Positions 22,573-27,825 of a stretch of DNA of 32,575 nt are shown here, piece after piece. The position numbers and the translations under genes were made by a program. The notes beneath the pieces are model-generated. The model was not told where the DNA came from. It worked only from the letters and a program-made list of their open reading frames with translations, and did not search any database. The first letter of the stretch is position 1, and each line of letters starts with the position of its first letter. The stretch is from a virus, in IMG/VR virus record IMGVR_UViG_3300023223_000177, positions 1-32,575 of that record; one strand, given 5' to 3'.

Positions 22573-23490
22573 TTAACTCAATTCCTCAATCTTCTCATTG
22601 TACAGGTTTATCAATGTGTTGTAAGGTGATAGCCCGTCTCTCTTGTACTTATCCGCTTTTAATGCAATCATTAACGCCAACGATTTATAGTGCCATTTAT
22701 CGTACCAAGCCTCCAATAATATCGGGTTATCACAACCCTCAACAAAAGCCCTCATTGCTACATATTCCTCACAAGCGTGTTTTACGTTAACAAATGCGTA
22801 TTTAATGTTCTGTGCTTGATTACCAGCAGCCCAAACCGTTTTCATCTCGGCAGCTGTAGCGTTAATATCATCATGACAGCTAACATCACCAAACTCACCC
22901 ATCTCAACTTGATACTCTTCAAATGTATCGTTCATATCCTGTTCACTCTGACAACATCTCACCAAGTGACAGATGTCATTAATAATCTGTGCCTCTTGTG
23001 GTGGTGATACATATGGCTCGTCTTCAATAGGCATTCGTATGCCATTAGCCGCGTCCTGTAGCGCTTTCGCTAACGTAGGGTCGTTTGGGTTCTTAATCTT
23101 ACTAGACCGACCATACGGGACGATATCAACCCATGTATTCTTAACATCATAGAGGTATTCACCAACACCCCACGACACAGCGGCACGCTTTAACGAGTCA
23201 CTAAACGCGCCTTTATCAGCCTCTACGTCAGTAGCCCCCGCGCCATCGGTTTTACTTACCCACTCACCGTCTATTTTTACAGATAGCTTACAGCCCAGCT
23301 TACCGCCGCCACAGTCGTAATGCTCACTCGACCAGCCGCCAACACCACAAACATCATTCAACCTCTGGCGAACGTCCCTAGCGTCAATATAAGCTAAAGC
23401 AATAGCGCTTGTTTGCTCTTTGTTTCTAGCCCCAACCCGCCACGATATTAACTCCGGCGCGAACGGCTCTCTTAGTTTAGTGTAATCCAT
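22573..23490 (-). CDS. Rad52/Rad22-family single-strand annealing protein
   Basis: 305 residues. The N-terminal half carries the family core: an opening helix (KLREPFAPELISWRVGARNK), then YIDARDVRQRLNDVCGVGGW, a beta region, and the diagnostic ADKGAFSDSLKRAAVSWGVG with EYLYDVKNTWVDI (about 95-130). Such proteins anneal complementary single strands and drive phage homologous recombination. The C-terminal half (about 160-305) is helical and acidic and may bind partners. Next to it are the SSB-tail protein and HNH-like protein, together a plausible annealing module. The start ATG overlaps the upstream stop by one base (TAATG). Confidence 0.85.
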   Translation of the reverse strand: MDYTKLREPFAPELISWRVGARNKEQTSAIALAYIDARDVRQRLNDVCGVGGWSSEHYDCGGGKLGCKLSVKIDGEWVSKTDGAGATDVEADKGAFSDSLKRAAVSWGVGEYLYDVKNTWVDIVPYGRSSKIKNPNDPTLAKALQDAANGIRMPIEDEPYVSPPQEAQIINDICHLVRCCQSEQDMNDTFEEYQVEMGEFGDVSCHDDINATAAEMKTVWAAGNQAQNIKYAFVNVKHACEEYVAMRAFVEGCDNPILLEAWYDKWHYKSLALMIALKADKYKRDGLSPYNTLINLYNEKIEELS

Positions 23491-23921
23491 TATTTAATCC
23501 TCTCCTCAAGTTGTGCATATAATTTCTTAAGTTGTTCACTAAACCCACGAGTGTCTTTAATAAACCCCCCGTCTGGGTCATAACCCCCCTCTTTACATGC
23601 CTCCACAAACAACCTAAGAAACTTCTTATCAAATTCACAATATGTCGCGTTGCCATCGAATCCATCGGGGAACATAAAATCAACAGCCTCAATAAGCCAA
23701 GGAACCCTGTCGGTGGGTATCTTCTTCTTACGGTCAATATAAAGCCCCGCAAGCTCACTTAGCGCCCTGCTGGCTTGGTTATTCCTGCGAATCTCTACCT
23801 GCTCTTCATAACACTTCCAGTTTTCTGTGCATATGCTCATTACATCACCGATCAAACTGGGGTTCAGGGATAGTTTTTCGTTAACATCTGCTAAAAATTT
23901 ATCTTTAGTATTAAACATCAT
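23490..23921 (-). CDS. Unknown protein beside the Rad52-like gene (143 aa)
   Basis: Mostly helical and charged, starting MMFNTKDKFLADVNEKLSLN. Contains a basic patch (YIDRKKKIPTDRVPW) and a C-terminal helix (RGFSEQLKKLYAQLEERIK). It overlaps the Rad52-like gene by one base and the upstream gene by four, so it is co-translated with both. A recombination or regulatory accessory role is a guess from position; no motif is recognised. Confidence 0.65.
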   Translation of the reverse strand: MMFNTKDKFLADVNEKLSLNPSLIGDVMSICTENWKCYEEQVEIRRNNQASRALSELAGLYIDRKKKIPTDRVPWLIEAVDFMFPDGFDGNATYCEFDKKFLRLFVEACKEGGYDPDGGFIKDTRGFSEQLKKLYAQLEERIK

Positions 23922-24106
23922 TCACTCTCCTGCGGCTCTTCACCTACGTCTGCGCAATAATCCTTATGTTTCTCAAGCTCGAATAAAAAGTCTTTCCAAT
24001 GACTCATAGCATCGCCAGCCACTTCAATAATCTCTTTATGAGCAATACCAAGGTTTATGGATTGTTGTAGAGTGTATGCAATGTCGTTAGGTGGTTGGTT
24101 AATCAT
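23918..24106 (-). CDS. Small acidic helical protein (62 aa)
   Basis: Starts MINQPPNDIAYTLQQSINLG and ends DVGEEPQESE. A helical middle (HKEIIEVAGDAMSHWKDFLF) is flanked by acidic residues. No family is recognised. It overlaps the gene before it by eight bases (ATGATTAA) and the one after by four (ATGA). Confidence 0.6.
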   Translation of the reverse strand: MINQPPNDIAYTLQQSINLGIAHKEIIEVAGDAMSHWKDFLFELEKHKDYCADVGEEPQESE

Positions 24107-24416
24107 GATTCCCCCGATTTAATCCGCCGTATGCAGCACAAGCTTTCTTAGCTTCTTTCTCCCGCTTTAGCTTGGCAGTCATTACCTCTTTAACGCTAAC
24201 GCACTTACAGGGCTTGTCTGGGTGTCTCCAGCGTCCGGCAGTGTCTAGCCAGTAGTCTGTGTGTACGTTGCGTTCTCTAGCAAGCTCAGCCTTTAACATT
24301 ATGTTTGCCTGCTCAGATGTGCACCAATCCGCATAGTACGAATCAGCGGCCTTAACTGCAGCGATTAAATCTCTCTCTGTCTTGTCATATGTTGATTGTA
24401 ATACTAGTCCAAACAT
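24099..24416 (-). CDS. First gene of the leftward operon, unknown (105 aa)
   Basis: Starts MFGLVLQSTYDKTERDLIAA with GGGAGATACAAA upstream. Largely helical, with a CKC pair (DKPCKCVSV) and a basic C-terminal helix (KLKREKEAKKACAAYGGLNR). A WCTSEQANIMLKAELARER segment precedes a WLDTAGRWRHPD motif I do not recognise. It would be the first product made from the minus-strand promoter at 24448-24476. Confidence 0.65.
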   Translation of the reverse strand: MFGLVLQSTYDKTERDLIAAVKAADSYYADWCTSEQANIMLKAELARERNVHTDYWLDTAGRWRHPDKPCKCVSVKEVMTAKLKREKEAKKACAAYGGLNRGNHD

Positions 24417-24447
24417 TTTGTATCTCCCTATTGGTTAATCTTCATCA

Positions 24448-24476
24448 ACCTTAGCCCCCGCGTTACACCATGTCAA
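24448..24476 (-). promoter_or_regulatory. Leftward early promoter
   Basis: On the minus strand a perfect TTGACA (24471-24476) is followed after 17 bases by TAAGGT (24448-24453). The -10 is weak but correctly placed, so an activator or strong -35 contact may be needed. It is the only candidate driver of the leftward operon. Confidence 0.5.
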
Positions 24477-24500
24477 CAGCTATTTGATATTTATTTACGC

Positions 24501-24528
24501 TTGACACAAATCTATTTAGGTATATTAT
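24501..24528 (+). promoter_or_regulatory. Rightward early promoter
   Basis: TTGACA at 24501-24506, 16-base spacer and TATTAT at 24523-24528, about 30 bases before the HTH gene. The two divergent -35 boxes are 24 bases apart, and the AT-rich bases between them (TTTGATATTTATTTAC) are a natural operator location. Confidence 0.65.
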
Positions 24529-24557
24529 AAAGGCAACACAAACAAAAGGACGGGATA

Positions 24558-24791
24558 ATGACTATAGAAACTTGGAAAGAGCAGCAAAAGAAATGGAAAA
24601 TCTTTCTTATTAATGCGGATATTTCACAAAAGGATTTTGCCGAGAGATTCGGATTTAGCGAGTCTCAATTAAGCCAGTGGTTCAACGGTAAACAAAAGGC
24701 GTCAGCAAACAATGAGGGTGAGATGCACCGCGCATTTTATGAGGTTGACAACATTAAACTGAATGTAAAAGCATTGGAGACAGAAACATGA
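24558..24791 (+). CDS. Cro/XRE-type HTH regulator (77 aa)
   Basis: Residues about 22-50 (DISQKDFAERFGFSESQLSQ followed by WFNGKQKAS) form a clear helix-turn-helix of the XRE/Cro type. There is no room for a peptidase or dimerisation domain as in CI, so it resembles Cro or a small phage repressor. It lies directly downstream of the rightward promoter and next to the leftward one, so control of both is the obvious role. A good ribosome site (AAAGGACGGGATA region) precedes the ATG. Its stop overlaps the next start (ATGA). Confidence 0.8.
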   Translation: MTIETWKEQQKKWKIFLINADISQKDFAERFGFSESQLSQWFNGKQKASANNEGEMHRAFYEVDNIKLNVKALETET

Positions 24792-25042
24792 GTCCAGCAC
24801 AGATTAAAATATTACTGCATTACCACGTTTCACCAGATGAATATAATAGCCAAAGTGGCAATAAATTTATTAAAGGTGAGATTAATAAATTTATAGATTG
24901 CGGGCTAATGGCAGAAACCACAGATGGTTATGAACGGGATTACACCCTAACCGAAAAAGGGCATTTTTACGTGACCGATGGACTATGTGCCGTACCTCTA
25001 CCTGTGCAAATATTTAAAATCCCAGTTGAAAACGACCTATAG
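24788..25042 (+). CDS. Winged-helix-like phage protein (84 aa)
   Basis: The pattern MSPAQIKILLHYHVSPDEYN, then EINKFIDCGLMAETTDGYER, LTEKGHFYVTDGLCAVPLPV is one I recognise from many phage genomes, where it is annotated as hypothetical. Helix-helix-strand-turn-strand order with YTLTEKG suggests a winged helix, so DNA or protein binding is likely. It is co-transcribed with the Cro-like gene and translationally coupled to it. Confidence 0.7.
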   Translation: MSPAQIKILLHYHVSPDEYNSQSGNKFIKGEINKFIDCGLMAETTDGYERDYTLTEKGHFYVTDGLCAVPLPVQIFKIPVENDL

Positions 25043-25051
25043 GAGCCAACA

Positions 25052-25384
25052 ATGACAACACCTAATGATATAACAAAGATCGACTTCGCAGAGCTGGATA
25101 AGATGTACGCCAAGCAATTAACCAGAGAGCGTGAGCTTGAGCTTGAGAGCCTTGATAATATCGAGGAGTATAAGGGTAAGTGGAGGAATTTACATTTTAG
25201 GAAAGACGGCTCCTCAGTGTTGGATATGGACGATAGTTTTGATACGGAGGGGGCTGCTAAGGCGGATGTAGATATTTTCATCCCCGATTTTAAGCCGCCC
25301 GAGGAAATTTATTTCCTTTATACATCGGAGCGTATTCCGCATCGCGACTACTCACACACTATACAAATACCTTACACTGACTAA
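25052..25384 (+). CDS. Unknown acidic protein (110 aa)
   Basis: GGAGCCAAC precedes the ATG. The N-terminus is a charged helix (FAELDKMYAKQLTRERELEL), the middle is DGSSVLDMDDSFDTEG, and the end is aromatic-rich (PPEEIYFLYTSERIPHRDYS). No family is recognised. It is the last gene before the 656-base non-coding stretch and the terminator-like stem, so it closes the short rightward transcript. Confidence 0.65.
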   Translation: MTTPNDITKIDFAELDKMYAKQLTRERELELESLDNIEEYKGKWRNLHFRKDGSSVLDMDDSFDTEGAAKADVDIFIPDFKPPEEIYFLYTSERIPHRDYSHTIQIPYTD

Positions 25385-25429
25385 CCCCCTATACCTAAGT
25401 TAAAGGTGTTTACAGGTTGGTAGTGGGTG

Positions 25430-25510
25430 AAAGAGGGGTAGCACATGGGCTAGTGTCTGCGTGTCTTCCATGTCATAAATTACTAGCGAGATAAACTACT
25501 ACCCTTTTTT
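25430..25510 (+). terminator. Terminator-like stem with internal crossing helices
   Basis: A 12-bp stem can form between AAAGAGGGGTAG (25430-25441) and CTACCCTTTTTT (25499-25510), with the U-tract paired to the A-rich arm. GGTAGT at 25419-25424 can compete for the same 3' arm. Inside the loop, ACATGG/CCATGT (25443-25448 with 25468-25473) and GCTAGT/ACTAGC (25449-25454 with 25482-25487) cross each other. It would end the transcript of the Cro-like operon; the competing pairings suggest a regulated version. Confidence 0.5.
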
Positions 25511-25564
25511 ACACGCCAACTAAGTCAGTATGTAGGCCTATATAATATAACTTTATTTAGGGGG

Positions 25565-25593
25565 TTGCAAGCATATAAGGGATGATGTAGAGT
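25565..25593 (+). promoter_or_regulatory. Possible promoter ahead of the kissing-loop RNA
   Basis: TTGCAA (25565-25570), 17 bases, TAGAGT (25588-25593). Both boxes match four of six consensus bases. A start near 25600 would place the first kissing hairpin at the very 5' end of the RNA. A TATAAT at 25541-25546 has no matching -35. Confidence 0.3.
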
Positions 25594-25605
25594 TTAATAA
25601 CTAAA

Positions 25606-25681
25606 GCAGTTGCGGGACTGTGAAGAGACCTTTGAAGTAGACTTTGTGCCCGCACATAGAGTTTACCTCAGGGGTTTTTTT
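25606..25681 (+). ncRNA. Candidate structured RNA with a kissing-loop pair
   Basis: Hairpin 1 (25606-25621) is GCAGT-TGCGGG-ACTGT. Hairpin 2 (25637-25666) has a 12-bp stem, GTAGACTTTGTG with CATAGAGTTTAC, around the loop CCCGCA. The two six-base loops are perfectly complementary. Three of the stem-2 pairs and one in stem 1 are G-U in the plus-strand RNA, so the fold is better on this strand than on the other. A T7 run follows at 25675-25681, eight bases after the stem. It could be a stand-alone RNA of about 80 bases or part of a larger one. No known family is recognised. Confidence 0.5.
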
Positions 25682-25958
25682 ATGCCTCGATTCTATAGGT
25701 AACTTAGTAAAAGCCTTAACTGATTTGCTCCCGCTGCTAGACGCGGTATACAAGCTCTAGATACCTCGGGGGCACTTTGCTTGCAAAAGATTTCCGACCC
25801 GCTCAAATGCTTGATATAGGCTATGAGCACTAACACAGCGTTTTCGTACGATACTATGATAGTTCTTACAACTGAATTAAATGTAAGTCGGGGGTGAAGG
25901 GCAACACTAAAAAATAGCTAGCTGTGCTATACGAGGATAATATATATCTCCCTAGGTG

Positions 25959-25994
25959 CCGTTGTGATGTACGTGAGTATATCGGGGATAACGG
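25959..25994 (+). promoter_or_regulatory. GUGA-capped hairpin upstream of the leader ORF
   Basis: TGATGTAC and GTATATCG form eight pairs (two G-U) around a GTGA tetraloop, a GNRA loop. An outer CCGTT/AACGG stem (25959-25963 with 25990-25994) continues it past an asymmetric internal loop. It ends three bases before AAAGG, the ribosome site of a ten-codon ORF, and 46 bases before the cupin gene. Confidence 0.5.
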
Positions 25995-26004
25995 AAAAGG
26001 AACT

Positions 26005-26037
26005 ATGACTGAATTAAACATAACTAAAAGGAGATAG
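26005..26037 (+). CDS. Ten-codon leader ORF (MTELNITKRR)
   Basis: ATG preceded by AAAAGGAACT and ended by TAG, with that TAG lying just after the AGGAG ribosome site of the cupin gene at 26041. Ribosomes finishing here would be delivered onto the next start, so it may act as a translational lead-in. It begins ATGACTGA, like several other starts in this operon. It may not be made as a functional peptide. Confidence 0.35.
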   Translation: MTELNITKRR

Positions 26038-26040
26038 ATT

Positions 26041-26454
26041 ATGAAGATACTTTCATACGGTAAAGACGGAGGACAGGACTCAACAGTGTGGGGGTTTTGG
26101 TTAATTGAGATAAAGCCTTTATTTTCTGTGGCGTTTTTATGCTTTGAGAAAGGGTCAAGAGAAGTTTTGCATTCACATGCTTTTAATGCTTATACATGGT
26201 TTATTAGGGGGGAGGTGGAAGAACAACATTTAGATGGTCGTGTTATCACATGGAAACCAAGATGGAAACCCAAACTAACCCCTAGAGACACATTTCATAA
26301 GGTGTTTGCAACAAAAAGAACATTTGCCTTTACTGTCCGAGGTCGTTGGAAAAAGGAATGGGAAGAATATTCAACGCAAAAATCAGAATTTACAACATTA
26401 ACCAATGGGCGTAAAATTGTCGGGGTGCGCACAAAAAAGGAGGTGGGGCTATGA
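26041..26454 (+). CDS. Cupin-fold phage protein (137 aa)
   Basis: The HSH motif EVLHSHAFNAYTWFIRGEVE (H44, H46) and the later histidine in RDTFHKVFA (H86) match the metal-binding pattern of small phage cupins. A GxxxxEQHLDG turn separates the strands. Residues 98-120 (TVRGRWKKEWEEYSTQ) extend the barrel. Cupins of this size in phage genomes have no established activity; possible roles include a small-molecule-modifying enzyme or a binding protein. It has an excellent ribosome site (AAAAGGAGATAGATT) and is the first full gene after the structured non-coding block. Its stop overlaps the nucleotidyltransferase start. Confidence 0.7.
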   Translation: MKILSYGKDGGQDSTVWGFWLIEIKPLFSVAFLCFEKGSREVLHSHAFNAYTWFIRGEVEEQHLDGRVITWKPRWKPKLTPRDTFHKVFATKRTFAFTVRGRWKKEWEEYSTQKSEFTTLTNGRKIVGVRTKKEVGL

Positions 26455-26819
26455 GTAAAGATAATGAATACATACGCAGGGCTACTAAGTCGTTTTGTTT
26501 AACCTTCCTTGATGATGTTTTACCTCAATTAAGGTTGACGGCCAAATCAGATGGTTATGCTTTAGCTGTCCATGGTTCATTGAGTGACGATATTGATCTT
26601 GTGGCGATTCCTTGGCGAGTAGGGGCTGGATCACCGGAAGAATTAGTTAAAAAGATTATGGGTGTTCTTGGGGGGTTTGTGGGTAATTGTTGCTTGAGCG
26701 GAGATGCGGGAGAAAAACCACATGGCAGGATTGCTTACACAATAATTATGAACGGCACACCTACCTACATTGACCTAAGTGTGATTAAACCAATAGAGGA
26801 TGAAGATGATGGCGAATAA
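26451..26819 (+). CDS. Minimal nucleotidyltransferase-like protein (122 aa)
   Basis: Residues 37-54 (YALAVHGSLSDDIDLVAI) contain the Gly-Ser and Asp-x-Asp elements of the polymerase-beta nucleotidyltransferase fold: G42, S43, D47 and D49. D108 in TYIDLSV is placed for the third metal-binding carboxylate. The GS-to-DxD spacing is shorter than usual, so activity is not certain. Such proteins transfer NMPs to proteins, RNA or small molecules. It overlaps the cupin gene by four bases. There is no HEPN-type partner beside it, so a classical HEPN/MNT toxin pair is unlikely. Confidence 0.6.
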   Translation: MSKDNEYIRRATKSFCLTFLDDVLPQLRLTAKSDGYALAVHGSLSDDIDLVAIPWRVGAGSPEELVKKIMGVLGGFVGNCCLSGDAGEKPHGRIAYTIIMNGTPTYIDLSVIKPIEDEDDGE

Positions 26820-26970
26820 ACTACACGAAGGCGACCAAAGACTAGAAACCCTACTGCAAACACTTAAGAATGAGATTTATGAAAGGGGAGAAGGCATACC
26901 AGTACCCGCAATAATTGGGGTGATAGAATTATTAAAACTAGAGATCGTTAAGGAGTCAAACGATGAATGA
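26806..26970 (+). CDS. Small helical protein (54 aa)
   Basis: Starts MMANKLHEGDQRLETLLQTL (second ATG at 26809 also possible) and ends VIELLKLEIVKESNDE. Two amphipathic helices joined by a GEGIPVPAI turn. AGAGG precedes the ATG. It overlaps the nucleotidyltransferase by 14 bases and the next gene by eight (ATGAATGA). No family is recognised. Confidence 0.55.
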   Translation: MMANKLHEGDQRLETLLQTLKNEIYERGEGIPVPAIIGVIELLKLEIVKESNDE

Positions 26971-27244
26971 CCGCATAGAAAACGCTGAGGGGTATTACTC
27001 CCTACCCAGAATAGTAGAACCATATGAAGGAGAGGTAATAAAGCTAGATGCTAAATCACTAAACCTACTCTATCAAACATACTCAAATAACGGCGACCCT
27101 CATCAGTTTGTTGAGAAGCTAGAGCAGTATGACGAATGGTTCCAAGACAAACCCCATAAGGTATACGCTGATGGCAAATGGCTAAACCACATAATCAAGT
27201 GGATGATTAGAGACAAACAACAACATGAGGAGAGAGAGCAGTGA
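26963..27244 (+). CDS. Unknown protein (93 aa)
   Basis: Aromatic- and acid-rich (YYSLPRIVEPYEGEVIKLDA; FVEKLEQYDEWFQDKPHKVY), ending in a basic helix (HIIKWMIRDKQQHEEREQ). AAGGAGTCAAACG precedes the ATG. It overlaps the 54-aa gene by eight bases and the next by GTGA. No family is recognised. Confidence 0.6.
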   Translation: MNDRIENAEGYYSLPRIVEPYEGEVIKLDAKSLNLLYQTYSNNGDPHQFVEKLEQYDEWFQDKPHKVYADGKWLNHIIKWMIRDKQQHEEREQ

Positions 27245-27399
27245 ACGACAATTTACCCGTGATAACAACCACCCAATTCCGCGAGCTGGTTGATTTGATT
27301 AATGCACCTCCGGATGATAAAAATCTAAAGGATTACAAGTTCGACACCAGCACGTACATCGTAATGGATATGGACAGCGGTAGGGGGCGGGATGAATAA
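27241..27399 (+). CDS. Small unknown protein with GTG start (52 aa)
   Basis: The GTG overlaps the upstream TGA as GTGA, mirroring the ATGA junctions elsewhere. Starts MNDNLPVITTTQFRELVDLI and ends VMDMDSGRGRDE. Its last eight bases overlap the RusA gene (ATGAATAA). AGAGAGAGCA before the GTG is a usable ribosome site. No family is recognised. Confidence 0.5.
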   Translation: MNDNLPVITTTQFRELVDLINAPPDDKNLKDYKFDTSTYIVMDMDSGRGRDE

Positions 27400-27775
27400 C
27401 GAAGGCCAAAAATACACGATAGAACTCCCATGGTTTGATTCCACGCTAACCCCCAATGGGTCACAGGGCAATTGGAGGAAAAAAGCTGCTGCTAAGAAAA
27501 AACAACGTGCCGAATCGTGCCTGATAACGAAAACAACAATCCAAAATAAGCCACGTGGAGAGACTTTAGAGATAAAGCTAACCTATCACCCACCAGACAG
27601 GCGTAGACGCGACCTAGATAACTGCTTAGCCGCAACAAAGGGCGCTTTAGATGGTGTTGCAGATGCTTTGGGGGTTGATGACAGGAATTTCCGGCCAATC
27701 ACTGTAGATTTCGGGGATGTTTGTAAGGGCGGTAAAATAATTTTAGAAATAATTGAAATAGGGGTTGACGCATGA
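27392..27775 (+). CDS. rusA: RusA-family Holliday junction resolvase
   Basis: 127 residues, close to E. coli RusA (120). The diagnostic stretch is RRRRDLDNCLAATKGALDGV followed by ADALGVDDRNF: D74 and D76 in the DxDN motif, K83, D87 and the DD at 96-97. RusA proteins are homodimeric, metal-dependent enzymes that cut four-way DNA junctions, often made by phages to resolve recombination or replication intermediates before packaging. It complements the annealing module on the leftward operon. The GGCGGGA ribosome site lies inside the overlapping upstream gene. Confidence 0.88.
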   Translation: MNNEGQKYTIELPWFDSTLTPNGSQGNWRKKAAAKKKQRAESCLITKTTIQNKPRGETLEIKLTYHPPDRRRRDLDNCLAATKGALDGVADALGVDDRNFRPITVDFGDVCKGGKIILEIIEIGVDA

Positions 27776-27825
27776 ACAAGTGTGTTCTATTATTGCTTTA
27801 TAAATTAACCAATGGAGAGAGAAAA

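Larger units (their letters stand above)
25511..26004 (+). other. Non-coding stretch with multiple RNA-like hairpins
   Basis: There is no ORF of 60 or more codons on either strand across 25385-26040, in a phage whose genes otherwise overlap. Besides the kissing-loop pair and GUGA hairpin listed separately, it contains GGTAT/ATACC (25745-25749 with 25761-25765), CTTTG/CAAAAG around a CTTG loop (about 25775-25789), GCTCA/TGAGC (25801-25805 with 25824-25828), CTTACA/TGTAAG (25865-25870 with 25882-25887) and ATAGC/GCTAT (25914-25918 with 25926-25930). Length and density are compatible with one large structured RNA, but I cannot prove it is a single transcript. Confidence 0.5.

Noticed and set aside
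24501-24557. Inverted repeats as operators in the divergent control region
   Set aside because: The region is AT-rich but I found no clear repeated palindrome of sufficient length to call an operator.
25541-25546. Perfect TATAAT as a promoter -10 for the non-coding block
   Set aside because: No -35-like hexamer at 16-18 bases upstream and no extended -10; the AT-rich match may be chance.
25637-25681. Hairpin 2 plus T7 as a standard intrinsic terminator
   Set aside because: The T-run starts eight bases after the stem, and the only adjacent stem (ACCT/GGGT) has four pairs, so it does not meet the usual form.
25395-25786. Long-range eight-base complements CTAAGTTA/TAACTTAG (25395-25402 with 25700-25707) and TTGCAAGC/GCTTGCAA (25565-25572 with 25779-25786)
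   Set aside because: About three perfect eight-base complements are expected by chance in 650 bases, and these two cross each other; not claimed as structure without covariation.
26451-26970. HEPN/MNT toxin-antitoxin pair
   Set aside because: The nucleotidyltransferase-like protein has no HEPN neighbour: the next protein is 54 residues without the RxxxxH motif, and the cupin is unrelated.
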